Source of the DNA: Lutimonas saemankumensis
Lineage (GTDB): Bacteria > Bacteroidota > Bacteroidia > Flavobacteriales > Flavobacteriaceae
Assembly: GCF_020171465.1 (NCBI RefSeq)
Contig: NZ_JAIUZR010000003.1
Location: 1,240,001 to 1,304,000 of the forward strand
Direction of reading: 5' to 3'
Length of the DNA stretch: 64,000 nucleotides
The position numbers were made by a program, and so were the translations under genes. Position 1 is the stretch's first letter. Every line of letters begins with the position of its first letter. Shown here one piece after another: positions 1 through 8,347 of this stretch. The notes under the pieces are model-generated. The model saw only the letters and a program-made list of their open reading frames with translations. It ran no database searches and was not told where the DNA came from.

Positions 1-1
1 C

Positions 2-292
2 AATATGGCTTTCTATACCCTGGTATTAGCACAATTGTTTAATGTCTTCAATATGCCTCATCATCGAGAATCAATTTTTATAAACGAAGTAACCAAAAAC
101 ATTTACGTTTGGGCTGCCATACTTCTCTCTCTCCTCATTACCTGGGGTGCATATATTACAGACCCCATAGCTGAAGCGCTGTCATTAATGGAGTTGAACA
201 AAGAACAGTTTTTCCTGACATTTCTATTTGCGTTGGGTTCCTTTTTATTGACTCAACTGATCAAGCAAGTAAGACGAATATCTAAGAGCTAA
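2..292 (+). CDS. C-terminal fragment of a P-type cation-transporting ATPase (5' end outside window)
   Basis: Only the last ~96 residues are in the window. The reading frame is open from base 2, so the ATG at 5 is probably an internal methionine. The fragment reads [16 protein letters not shown] followed by two hydrophobic spans, which matches the cation-ATPase C-terminal domain (the last membrane helices, M8-M10) of PacL/Ca2+-type or PMA1-type P-type ATPases. The phosphorylation and ATP-binding domains would lie upstream and are not visible, so the transported ion cannot be assigned. Its stop overlaps by 11 bases the 3' end of the convergent CaCA exchanger, another cation transporter. Confidence 0.8.
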   Translation, partial: NMAFYTLVLAQLFNVFNMPHHRESIFINEVTKNIYVWAAILLSLLITWGAYITDPIAEALSLMELNKEQFFLTFLFALGSFLLTQLIKQVRRISKS

Positions 293-1229
293 TGAAAAAT
301 TTAACGGAGCTATAACCCAGGTATAGGCAAACTAAAAAAATACCCTCCCTTTTTTGAAGTCCTCTTTTTTGCCTTAAAAACCAAATGAAAATGATACTGA
401 TAAACAGCAATACTGACATATCATACCATAGCACAGCATCACTAACTCTTATTTCTGATATAAGAGAACCTATTCCTAACGGAACCAAAAGGTCAAAAAT
501 ATTGCTCCCGACAATATTGCCCACAGACAGACTTGCTTTCCCTGCCGATAAAGCTCTGAAAGAAATTGCCAGTTCCGGGAGACTAGTTCCCAGTCCGATA
601 ATCACAGCCCCGACAAAAGATTGACGTATACCCCATTTTTCAGTTATTATCAAGGCATTCTCAAGGGTAAGGTGAGAGCTTACAGCAACAATAATAAGAC
701 CACCCGTCAAAATAATAATGGGTACTGTCATGCGCTTTTCCTTTTTTTCGTTGCTTTGAGCCCTTTCAGTTTTCTTCTCTCTGCGATAGAGAGTAACAAT
801 ATACATTAAAAAGGCGATGAGCAGTAAAGCTCCGTCGTTCCAGGTGATAACATTATCAAAGGACACAAGCATCAGTAAAATGACAGATCCAATAAGTTCC
901 GTTGCTATTTGACGGGACTGGACTTCTCCGGAAGAAACATAATAAAAGACTGCAATGAATCCTATCACGATGCTTATCTGAGCTATTGAACTTCCAATGG
1001 CATTACCCACAACCACACCAGAGGTATCCGTTCCGGCCAGGCTTTGAAAGGCTCCGTCAATGGCAACCACAAGTTCAGGAAGATCCGTTCCGAAAGCCAA
1101 TACAGAAATACCTATAAATAATTCGGAAATATTAAAATAACGTGCAAGTTTAACTGCATTTCTCACGGTGAATTCCGTTCCAATCCAAAGACCAAATATT
1201 CCAAAAATAAGATAGATAAAAGGGATCAT
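282..1229 (-). CDS. CaCA-family calcium/sodium antiporter (YrbG-like)
   Basis: A 315-residue integral membrane protein with about ten hydrophobic segments in two inverted halves. Each half carries the CaCA alpha-repeat signature: the first has [11 protein letters not shown] followed by [10 protein letters not shown], the second has [12 protein letters not shown] followed by [10 protein letters not shown]. The acidic residues in these PEL motifs and the GS/N residues are the expected ion ligands. The length fits bacterial YrbG-type exchangers, which usually swap Na+ or H+ for Ca2+ or a related cation at the inner membrane. It is convergent with and slightly overlaps the P-type ATPase fragment. 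The ion specificity is not readable from sequence. Confidence 0.9.
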   Translation of the reverse strand: MIPFIYLIFGIFGLWIGTEFTVRNAVKLARYFNISELFIGISVLAFGTDLPELVVAIDGAFQSLAGTDTSGVVVGNAIGSSIAQISIVIGFIAVFYYVSSGEVQSRQIATELIGSVILLMLVSFDNVITWNDGALLLIAFLMYIVTLYRREKKTERAQSNEKKEKRMTVPIIILTGGLIIVAVSSHLTLENALIITEKWGIRQSFVGAVIIGLGTSLPELAISFRALSAGKASLSVGNIVGSNIFDLLVPLGIGSLISEIRVSDAVLWYDMSVLLFISIIFIWFLRQKRGLQKREGIFLVCLYLGYSSVKFFISS

Positions 1230-1449
1230 CGTATAGAATTATATATCTAAAACTATTAGTATAAAAGTCTGCCATACCTGAATTTGGTGGTTTTTCCGGC
1301 ATAGAGATCGACAGTATTAAAGTTAATAAAACTTGATCGAATTAAAGATAAAATCAAAATGAATTCGGGATTTAATCTTACTTAGAAGATTGCAGGAAAT
1401 TGTTTTACGTTTCTCTGATTCGAAAACAAGGGTACAGGTTGATCTAACA

Positions 1450-1480
1450 AAAAATGCCGAACAAGAGTCCGGCATTTTTC
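1450..1480 (-). terminator. Intrinsic terminator downstream of tRNA-Pro(GGG)
   Basis: The inverted repeat ATGCCG...CGGCAT has a ~10-base loop and is flanked by A-runs on one side and T-runs on the other. On the minus strand it lies just 3' of the tRNA and ends in a T-run, as expected for Rho-independent termination. It could also work in the other direction. Confidence 0.75.
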
Positions 1481-1482
1481 TG

Positions 1483-1556
1483 TCGGGATGACAGGATTTG
1501 AACCTGCGCCCTCTCGGCCCCCAGCCGAGCGCGCTACCGAGCTGCGCTACATCCCG
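1483..1556 (-). tRNA. tRNA-Pro (anticodon GGG)
   Basis: Read on the minus strand, the acceptor arm CGGGATG pairs with CATCCCG and is followed by discriminator A. A D-arm (GCGC...GCGC) is present. The anticodon stem is CTCGG/CCGAG with loop CTGGGGG, giving anticodon GGG. The T-arm is GCAGG-TTCAAAT-CCTGT. CCA is not encoded. The gene is 74 nt and is followed by a hairpin terminator. A second proline tRNA with anticodon TGG lies 5.2 kb away on the same strand. Confidence 0.95.
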
Positions 1557-1723
1557 AAAATGGAGAGGACAAATATAAACGGGTAATCTTTCTCTTACAA
1601 TTAATTTTATGAAATATTTAAATATTTTGGATAAAAAAATCGATTGGCATATTCAATCACTAATTTTCATTTATATTTAACCACTTTTTTATAAATCTTA
1701 ATTCATTTTTTTAAGATCTTCAA

Positions 1724-4612
1724 ATGCGACGCAAACGCTGGATTGTTTCTAAGAATCTCAAAATATTACTTTGGATAGCCATTGGTTTATCGGTATTCAT
1801 GCTGGCCAATACCTTATACCTACTGACCAACAGGCTGGCAGAGAACCTTGGCCTGACTTTTTTTGCATCATCAAAGACCAGCATCCCTGTTTTGTTGCAA
1901 ACCATGATCTTGTCCCATACGGGAGCAGGAATTCTATTGGTTATTTTGATGCTCCTGTTTGGATTTATGCACCTGCCGCGAGTTTGGAGGCTGTATCAAC
2001 CCAAAAGTGGCTTATCGGGTATTGCATATATGTTAGTCGGGCTGTTGCTGGGGATCACCGGATTGTTTATACTTAATTCTGCTGCAAGCAGGGACAATAA
2101 CTGGGCCTGGTGGATTCATGTAATCTGTGCAGTTCTCGCTCCTACCGGATATATCGTACATCGAATGAGCAGCAGGGGAAACAAGCCGGAAAAAAAGTCA
2201 TTTAGAAAATATAGCTGGGCCCTTGGGACCCTTTTGGTGCTCATGCTCATAGGGCATTTAGTAACAAAAAGCAGTACGGTTCTGACGGAAGAAGCGAAAG
2301 CAGCCAGGGCAAAAGGAATGCATCAGGGCCCGGGAGCAAAAGCTCGAAATGTTCAAGATTATTCTGACAGTGAATATGTTCCTCTGGGTTTTGTGCCTCC
2401 CGAAAGTCCCTTCTTCCCTTCGGCCACAACCACAACTTCTGGAGATTATTTACCTTCAAGAATCATCACTCGCGGAGAACTTGGGGACTCCTTAAAGATA
2501 AAAAGCGAAATAGATCGTTATGGTTTTGTGCAGAACACGGCAATAGGTGCCACTACCTGTGCGCGCTGTCATCAGGATATCGTGGAGCAGTGGAAATCTT
2601 CTGCCCATCGCTTTGCATCCTTTAACAATCCCTTTTACGAGGCAACGGTTACAGACTTGAGAAATAACGCTGATGAACCGAACGCATGGGTTGATAAACA
2701 TGTAAGTCAATACAAGGATTTTGGCAACGATGGCATCGGAAGGGCAAAAAGTAAATGGTGTAGTGGCTGCCACGACCCTTCTCTGATGCTGGCTGGAAAA
2801 ATGAACGGCATCATTGACCGCAATACACCTGAAGCCCAGGCCGGCCTTACCTGTCTGGCATGTCATTCCATCGATAAGATCCATAACAAGACGGGTAATG
2901 GAAATTATAATATAGCCGATGAACAGGAAGATCCCTATTTATTTCCAAAAAGCAAGGATGGGAGTCTTGGTGCCTTCCTTCACGATGCTGCGATCAAAGC
3001 AAAACCTGAGGTGCACATGGAACAGATGATGCAGCCATTTTTCAGAAAAAGCGAATACTGCCTGACCTGTCATAAAGTTAGTTTGCCGGAATCGGTCAAT
3101 AACTATCGATGGCTCAGGGGCCAGGATGAATATGATAACTGGCATGACAGCGGGGTATCACTTAATGCTTCCAGGACATTTTACCTGCCCCCGATCAAAA
3201 AAGAATGCCAGGACTGCCACATGCCTCCCGAAAGTGCTCCACTTGGTGACCTGGCTGCTAAAAACGGAATGGTAAGATCGCACAGATTCATTGCTGCGAA
3301 CACGGCTTTGCCTTTTATAAGAAATGATACAGCTACCCTGAAAAAGATTGAAACCTTCCTTAAGAATGATAAGCTCGGTGTGGATATTTTTGCCCTTAAA
3401 AGAGGGAATACTTCCAAGCCCCTTATGGGACTGGAATATGAAGAACTCGTGCTGCAGTCCGGTGAGGAAGTGACGGTAGATGTTGTTGTTCGGAACAAGG
3501 GAGTAGGACACACTTTTCCGGGAGGAACAAATGATTCGAATGAGGGTTGGCTCGAATTCAGTATCAAAGATCAGGAAGGTACAACCTTGGTGATTAGCGG
3601 TCGTATTGACGAAAAAGGGCACCTGGATAAAAATGCTCACACCTATAAATCTGTTTTGGTGGATAAAAACTCCAAACCCATTCATCAACGAAATGCTCAG
3701 GATATCCGGGCGACGGTTTATACAAACGTCATAGGTCCTGGAACGGCTGACATTGCCCATTATACTTTTACAATTCCAAAGGAACTGGAAAATAAAAAAT
3801 TGATCATGCAAGCTAGGTTGCTCTTTAGGAAGTTTGACCGTAACTACATGGAATTTGCCTACAAGGCGAATCCAAAAGGATTCAAACAGTTTAAGAAAAT
3901 ACCTGATCTTCCAATTACGGAAATCGCTGCCGACAAGATTGATTTTATGGTAATAAAAGATAATTCTTCGGCTTCAAAAACTGAGCGCAAAAAGATTCCG
4001 TCCTCCGACTGGATCAGATTTAATGATTACGGAATTGGTTTATTGCTTGAAGGTGATTCAAGGGGAGCAGTTCAGGCCTTTGAGATGGTCGCTAAGCTGC
4101 GTCCTGAAAATCTGGATGGCCCCCTGAATCTTGCCAAAACCGCTTTACAGGAAGGAAACATTGAGGAAGCATACCAAAATCTCAGAGTCTGTGAAGAATT
4201 GAAAAAAGGTGACCCTCAGGTTGCATGGGTATGGGGACGCGTAAGACAAGAGGATGGCCTGTATCAAGACGCAATAGCTGCCTACAACTATGTATTGCAA
4301 TTTTTTCCGGACGACAGGGCTGCCAGACGACAGCTTGGACGCACCTATTATCTTGATCAGCAATATGAAGAATCCATCCGGATGTATAAAACTGTACTTG
4401 ACATAGATCCCGAGGACCGGGAGGCATACTACCATCTTTCATTAAATTACCGAGCTTTGGGAGACTTGAGAAAGGCTGTTATTATGGACCAGGCCTTCAC
4501 CTATTACAGCATTGATGAGTCAGCATCAGAAGTTGCTCAAAAATACCGAAAGAAAAACCCGGGAGATAATTTAATGGCCCAGGATATCCGAATCCACAAG
4601 TTGAAATTTTGA
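1724..4612 (+). CDS. Membrane-anchored pentaheme c-type cytochrome with C-terminal TPR domain
   Basis: A 962-residue protein in three parts. Residues ~1-190 hold about four to five hydrophobic segments. Residues ~275-500 hold five CxxCH heme c sites: CARCH 279-283, CSGCH 346-350, CLACH 377-381, CLTCH 446-450 and CQDCH 495-499. Residues ~755-940 are TPR-like helical repeats. Between the hemes and the TPRs is a beta-rich stretch (~555-700) with GVGHTFPGG. The heme part resembles the 'cytochrome c family/multiheme' proteins (cytochrome c554-like fold) that often occur beside CRTAC1-type FG-GAP proteins, as here. Heme attachment implies a periplasmic position for the heme and TPR parts, with the N-terminus in the inner membrane. 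An electron-transfer role is inferred; donor and acceptor are unknown. The CRTAC1 lipoprotein starts 38 bases downstream, probably in the same operon. Confidence 0.85.
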   Translation: MRRKRWIVSKNLKILLWIAIGLSVFMLANTLYLLTNRLAENLGLTFFASSKTSIPVLLQTMILSHTGAGILLVILMLLFGFMHLPRVWRLYQPKSGLSGIAYMLVGLLLGITGLFILNSAASRDNNWAWWIHVICAVLAPTGYIVHRMSSRGNKPEKKSFRKYSWALGTLLVLMLIGHLVTKSSTVLTEEAKAARAKGMHQGPGAKARNVQDYSDSEYVPLGFVPPESPFFPSATTTTSGDYLPSRIITRGELGDSLKIKSEIDRYGFVQNTAIGATTCARCHQDIVEQWKSSAHRFASFNNPFYEATVTDLRNNADEPNAWVDKHVSQYKDFGNDGIGRAKSKWCSGCHDPSLMLAGKMNGIIDRNTPEAQAGLTCLACHSIDKIHNKTGNGNYNIADEQEDPYLFPKSKDGSLGAFLHDAAIKAKPEVHMEQMMQPFFRKSEYCLTCHKVSLPESVNNYRWLRGQDEYDNWHDSGVSLNASRTFYLPPIKKECQDCHMPPESAPLGDLAAKNGMVRSHRFIAANTALPFIRNDTATLKKIETFLKNDKLGVDIFALKRGNTSKPLMGLEYEELVLQSGEEVTVDVVVRNKGVGHTFPGGTNDSNEGWLEFSIKDQEGTTLVISGRIDEKGHLDKNAHTYKSVLVDKNSKPIHQRNAQDIRATVYTNVIGPGTADIAHYTFTIPKELENKKLIMQARLLFRKFDRNYMEFAYKANPKGFKQFKKIPDLPITEIAADKIDFMVIKDNSSASKTERKKIPSSDWIRFNDYGIGLLLEGDSRGAVQAFEMVAKLRPENLDGPLNLAKTALQEGNIEEAYQNLRVCEELKKGDPQVAWVWGRVRQEDGLYQDAIAAYNYVLQFFPDDRAARRQLGRTYYLDQQYEESIRMYKTVLDIDPEDREAYYHLSLNYRALGDLRKAVIMDQAFTYYSIDESASEVAQKYRKKNPGDNLMAQDIRIHKLKF

Positions 4613-4650
4613 CATTATAACCTTGCAAATCATAATCAGTAACATATCTT

Positions 4651-6390
4651 ATGAAATTTAAATACCTGCTTATTTTAACGTTCCTTCTTCAATTCATGGG
4701 ATGCGGAAAAAAAGAAGCTCCAAAACAAAATTTAGAATTTACCCGGGAAAGCCTGGATTTTACGGCTGACAGGTCGACCGAAATGATAAGTCCCATCCGT
4801 TTGACGGATATTACTGAGGAATCAGGAATTGATTTTAATCACACCACAGGAGCTTTTGGAAATAAGTGGATGCCGGAAACAATTGGCAGCGGCGGAGGTT
4901 TTTTGGACTACAACAATGATGGCTGGCCTGATATATTTTTGGTAAACGGTGCTTACTGGCCGGGTCATGAACAAAGCGGAAAGACCCCATATCCGGCTTT
5001 GTATGAGAATAATAAGGACGGAACATTTATGGATGTAAGTACGAAAGCGGGCTTGAATTTTTCGATTTATGGAATGGGTTGCGCTTTCGCTGACTTTGAT
5101 GCTGATGGTGATATCGATATCTATATCACAGCCGTTGGCACCAATAAACTTTTGAGGAATGAAAATGGTGTTTTTCAAGATGTTACCGAAAAAATGGGTG
5201 TGACGGGAAATGATCCGGATCGAAAAAATAATCCGGCATGGTCAACCGGGGCAGCCTGGGTTGATGTGGATCGTGATGGGTGGATGGACCTTTTTGTTGA
5301 CAATTATGTAAAGTGGACCCCGGAATCAGATATATACACAACCCGGGACGGTAAGAACAAATCATACGCTACCCCCGATATTTATCAAGGTGAGTCTTGC
5401 AGGCTCTACAGGAACATCAAAGGACTTCGCTTTGAAGACATTACCGAAAATGCCGGAGTGCTGAACCCGGAAGGAAAATCACTTGGCGTTGCCATTGCCG
5501 ATTTCAATAACGATCACTGGCCCGATATTGCGGTTTCCAATGATACACAACCCAATTTTCTATACATCAACGATGGAGACGGAACATTTACGGACCAGGC
5601 TATTGCTGCCGGTATCGGATACGATGAAAAAGGAAGGGCTCGTGCTGGAATGGGAATTGATATTGCAGATGTTTACAATGATGAGAATCTTGCAATTGCC
5701 ATTGGGAACTTCTCTCAAGAACCTTTGTCACTTTATGCCCAGACAGTTGGTGGATTGTTCCATGACCGTGCGGGTGTGGCCCAGTTAACACGTGCCTCTC
5801 TTTTGCAACTGACCTTCGGGGTCCATTTTACCGATCTCGACAATGACGGATACGTAGAGCTAATCACTGCAAACGGTCATATCGAGCCCGATATTAATGT
5901 CGTTCAACAGAACATTACATTCAAACAAAGCCCTCAGATCTTCTATAACGAGGGAGGCAAATTTATGGATATCAGTGATCAGGTCGGTGAATCATTTAAA
6001 GATCCTGTTGTTGGAAGGGGAATTGCAACGGCCGATATTGACAAAGACGGAGATACTGATATATTGCTGACCGTTAATGGAGGAAGCCCCAAATTGTTCC
6101 GAAATGACACGGAATCAAAAAATAATTCTGTCACCATTAAGCTCAATGGAAAAAGTCCTAATCAAAATGCCATTGGTGCTAAAATTACTTTATGGAATAA
6201 AGGTGTAATGCGGAATCGTATGCTTAGAACCGGATCTTCTTATTTATCTCAGTCCGACATCAGCAATATAATCGTAGGCCTGGGTGAAAATGAGAAAGCC
6301 GATAGTATTAAGGTTACCTGGCCTGCATCGGGAAAGGAAACCATCATTAAGGAATATAAATCAGGAACTCCTCTTATCATAACAGAATAA
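4651..6390 (+). CDS. CRTAC1-family FG-GAP/VCBS repeat lipoprotein with ASPIC/UnbV domain
   Basis: A 579-residue secreted protein. The signal peptide ends in a lipobox (LQFMGC, Cys18), so it is a predicted lipoprotein. The body has at least six FG-GAP/VCBS calcium-loop motifs of the form DxDxDGxxD, including DYNNDGWPD, DFDADGDID, DVDRDGWMD, DFNNDHWPD, DLDNDGYVE and DIDKDGDTD, consistent with a seven-bladed beta-propeller. The last ~85 residues match the ASPIC/UnbV domain (NAIGAKITLW...IIVGLGENEKADSIKVTWP). The family usually binds Ca2+ and mediates extracellular or surface interactions; no enzymatic activity is established. It directly follows the pentaheme cytochrome, suggesting the two act as one envelope complex. 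That partnership is inference from gene order. Confidence 0.85.
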   Translation: MKFKYLLILTFLLQFMGCGKKEAPKQNLEFTRESLDFTADRSTEMISPIRLTDITEESGIDFNHTTGAFGNKWMPETIGSGGGFLDYNNDGWPDIFLVNGAYWPGHEQSGKTPYPALYENNKDGTFMDVSTKAGLNFSIYGMGCAFADFDADGDIDIYITAVGTNKLLRNENGVFQDVTEKMGVTGNDPDRKNNPAWSTGAAWVDVDRDGWMDLFVDNYVKWTPESDIYTTRDGKNKSYATPDIYQGESCRLYRNIKGLRFEDITENAGVLNPEGKSLGVAIADFNNDHWPDIAVSNDTQPNFLYINDGDGTFTDQAIAAGIGYDEKGRARAGMGIDIADVYNDENLAIAIGNFSQEPLSLYAQTVGGLFHDRAGVAQLTRASLLQLTFGVHFTDLDNDGYVELITANGHIEPDINVVQQNITFKQSPQIFYNEGGKFMDISDQVGESFKDPVVGRGIATADIDKDGDTDILLTVNGGSPKLFRNDTESKNNSVTIKLNGKSPNQNAIGAKITLWNKGVMRNRMLRTGSSYLSQSDISNIIVGLGENEKADSIKVTWPASGKETIIKEYKSGTPLIITE

Positions 6391-6716
6391 ATGCTGTCGC
6401 ATTTTGGTGTTTTTTGTTTTCACTCCTTTTTGAAAGCAGGCTTTCAATCAACTTCGTTGAATACGTTTTAGGATTAACTTCGTTGATCCTGTAGTGGGGT
6501 CGATGCCAAAAGAAAACCCGCTAAAATGCTGTCGCATTTTGGTTTTTTTTGTTTTCACTCCTTTTTGAAAGCAAGCTTTCAATTAACTTCGTTGAATACG
6601 TTTTAGGATTAACTTCGTTGATCCTGTAGTGGGGTCGATGCCAAAAGAAAACCCGCTAAAATGCTGTCGCATTTTGGTGTTTTTTGTTTTCACTCCTTTT
6701 TGAAAGCAGGCTTTCA
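6391..6716 (+). repeat. 135-bp hairpin-rich tandem repeat, 2.4 copies
   Basis: Unit 1 is 6391-6525, unit 2 is 6526-6660, and a partial third unit is 6661-6716. The two full units are nearly identical, differing at only a few bases. Each contains up to four short inverted repeats: AAAATGC/GCATTTT, TTGAAAGC/GCTTTCAA, TCAAC/GTTGA and AGGATTAAC/GTTGATCCT. The array starts at the first base after the stop of the CRTAC1 gene and ends 14 bases before the terminator of tRNA-Pro(TGG). It has no coding signal in any frame beyond spurious ORFs. Function is unknown; the first hairpin of each unit, followed by a T-rich run, could act as a terminator for the upstream gene. Confidence 0.9.
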
Positions 6717-6730
6717 CCGGAGGAAAACAA

Positions 6731-6763
6731 AAAACCCCTTCAAACTGAGTTTGAAGGGGTTTT
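6731..6763 (-). terminator. Strong bidirectional intrinsic terminator after tRNA-Pro(TGG)
   Basis: A 12-bp perfect stem, CCCCTTCAAACT paired with AGTTTGAAGGGG, has a very small loop and is flanked by A-run and T-run. It lies directly 3' of the tRNA on the minus strand and could also stop plus-strand transcripts from the cytochrome/CRTAC1 genes. Confidence 0.85.
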
Positions 6764-6769
6764 CTTTTG

Positions 6770-6844
6770 TCGGGGTGGCAGGATTCGAACCTGCGACCTC
6801 CTGCTCCCAAAGCAGGCGCGATAACCGGGCTACGCTACACCCCG
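6770..6844 (-). tRNA. tRNA-Pro (anticodon TGG)
   Basis: On the minus strand the acceptor CGGGGTG pairs with CACCCCG and is followed by discriminator A. The anticodon stem is CCTGC/GCAGG with loop TTTGGGA, giving anticodon TGG (UGG in RNA). The T-arm is GCAGG-TTCGAAT-CCTGC. The gene is 75 nt with no encoded CCA. The stretch between this tRNA and trxB (6845-7250) holds no gene that I can support, only the trxB promoter region. Confidence 0.96.
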
Positions 6845-7210
6845 AAAAGTTACCGATTTTTTCAGGCTGCAAAGATAACACTAAATCTTACATATTCAAG
6901 AAAAAAAGATCAATCTTCAAAAGCAAAAGGCTATTTTATGAAATTTTTCATTGAGCAATTGGCGGACCCTTGGCTCAAGTGCCTCCCCTACCACACAACT
7001 ATCTGTCGAAAATAAAAAAGTATGCCTCTGTTAGCTTCTGTAGTTTTCTCAAACTCCTGCTTATCAGATACATTTATCATTTGTCGGACATTTGTTAGTT
7101 TAAAGGTACTTTTACGTCAATAGATTCAGATCAAAAATATGGATTAAAAATCGTTATTGCAGTATTGAAAAAAAAGATTGTGAAACGTATTTTAAACGTT
7201 TTGATTTGTA

Positions 7211-7218
7211 TATTTTTG
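7211..7218 (+). promoter_or_regulatory. Candidate Bacteroidota -7 promoter element for trxB
   Basis: TATTTTTG matches TAnnTTTG, 32 bases before the trxB ATG. I do not see a clear TTTG -33 element at the usual spacing. Confidence 0.4.
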
Positions 7219-7250
7219 TTAGCTGAAAAAATGTAAAAAAAGAATAGAAA

Positions 7251-8198
7251 ATGGAGGGCAATATTGAAAGAATCAAATGTTTGATAATCGGATCGGGACC
7301 AGCTGGGTATGCCGCAGCCATTTATGCGGCTCGTGCGGATTTAAAACCAGTTGTATACACTGGAATGCAGATGGGCGGGCAACTGACAACTACTACGGAA
7401 GTTGACAATTACCCGGGTTATCCAAACGGAACGGATGGAACTGCCATGATGGAAGATTTCAAGAATCAGGCGGAACGTTTCGGGACTGATGTTCGTTTTG
7501 GAATGGCGACCAAAGTTGATTTCAGCGAAGAAGTTGGAGGAATTCACAAGGTGACAATAGATGAATCAAAAGTAGTGGAGGCCGAAACTGTGATCATTTC
7601 AACCGGAGCTACGGCAAAATATCTTGGATTGGAAAGTGAACAGAGATTGATAGGTGGAGGAGTTTCTGCCTGTGCCACTTGTGACGGATTCTTCTATAAA
7701 GGACAGGATGTGGTTGTAATTGGGGCCGGAGATACTGCGGCTGAAGAGGCTACTTATTTGGCGAATATTTGCAGAAAGGTTACGATTTTGGTAAGAAAGG
7801 ATTATATGCGGGCTTCAAAGGCGATGCAGCATCGGGTAAATAAAACGGAGAACATTGAGGTAATGTTCAATACGGAACTGGATGAAGTTCTTGGAGATCA
7901 GACTGTAGAAGGTGTTCGCATATTCAATAATATTACTGATGAAAGGTCCGAATTGGATGTAACAGGAGTATTCGTTGCGATTGGTCACAAGCCTAATACA
8001 GAAATTTTCAAGGGAATTATTGACATGGATGAGGTAGGTTACCTTCAAACTAAAGGGAAATCAACCAAGACCAATGTTCCAGGTGTTTTTGCTGCCGGTG
8101 ATGTGCAGGACAAAGAATACAGACAGGCAATTACTGCGGCGGGAACTGGCTGTATGGCCGCTTTGGATTCTGAGCGTTATCTTGGAGCTCTTCAGTAG
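7251..8198 (+). CDS. trxB: Thioredoxin reductase (NADPH)
   Basis: A 315-residue flavoprotein of the low-molecular-weight thioredoxin reductase class, which uses NADPH and FAD to reduce thioredoxin in the cytoplasm. The FAD-binding GSGPAG motif is at residues 14-19, the redox-active CATC pair at 141-144, the NADPH-binding GAGDTAAEEA just after, and the C-terminal FAD motif AAGDVQDKEYRQ near residues 283-294. Length is typical. It is a single-gene unit: a -7 element lies upstream and a strong hairpin terminator follows within 25 bases of the stop. Confidence 0.95.
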   Translation: MEGNIERIKCLIIGSGPAGYAAAIYAARADLKPVVYTGMQMGGQLTTTTEVDNYPGYPNGTDGTAMMEDFKNQAERFGTDVRFGMATKVDFSEEVGGIHKVTIDESKVVEAETVIISTGATAKYLGLESEQRLIGGGVSACATCDGFFYKGQDVVVIGAGDTAAEEATYLANICRKVTILVRKDYMRASKAMQHRVNKTENIEVMFNTELDEVLGDQTVEGVRIFNNITDERSELDVTGVFVAIGHKPNTEIFKGIIDMDEVGYLQTKGKSTKTNVPGVFAAGDVQDKEYRQAITAAGTGCMAALDSERYLGALQ

Positions 8199-8222
8199 AA
8201 AATCTATCATCAAATTATGATC

Positions 8223-8251
8223 AAAAAGCCTAAGTAAATCTTAGGCTTTTT
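8223..8251 (+). terminator. Intrinsic terminator of trxB
   Basis: Stem AAAAAGCCTAAG / CTTAGGCTTTTT with a 5-base loop ends in a T-run, 24 bases after the trxB stop codon. Confidence 0.85.
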
Positions 8252-8315
8252 AGATTCCAAATAAAACGTTTTCGTAAAATTTTCAAGGAAAAGCCCCGTG
8301 AAACCAGAGATAACG

Positions 8316-8323
8316 TAACTTTG
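8316..8323 (+). promoter_or_regulatory. Candidate -7 promoter element for the DASS transporter
   Basis: TAACTTTG matches TAnnTTTG, 24 bases upstream of the ATG at 8348. No clear -33 partner. Confidence 0.45.
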
Positions 8324-8347
8324 TATTCCTAATTAAGTTTTGAAATT

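Noticed and set aside
2492-2884. 130-codon minus-strand ORF over the heme region
   Set aside because: Shadow frame; cysteines in it arise from the opposite strand.
3158-3811. 217-codon minus-strand ORF antisense to the cytochrome gene
   Set aside because: Long open frame opposite a high-confidence CDS, no recognisable domain, composition of a shadow frame.
6391-6716. Tandem repeat as a CRISPR array
   Set aside because: Units are 135 bp and contiguous with no variable spacers, and no cas genes are near.
1483-6844. Integrated phage or integrative element between the tRNA-Pro genes
   Set aside because: No integrase, relaxase, phage structural gene or exact attachment-site repeat; kept only as a possible island.
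6583-7015. Several small ORFs around tRNA-Pro(TGG), on both strands (6583-6810, 6661-6954, 6767-7015)
   Set aside because: They read across the tRNA and the tandem repeat (one contains the typical tRNA shadow 'GRRFESCHPD'); no start context, no family.
6845-7210. Possible gene or RNA in the 6845-7210 spacer (imperfect inverted repeat TTGAGC...GCTCAA near 6952-6977)
   Set aside because: The repeat is short with a large loop and there is no coding or RNA signature.
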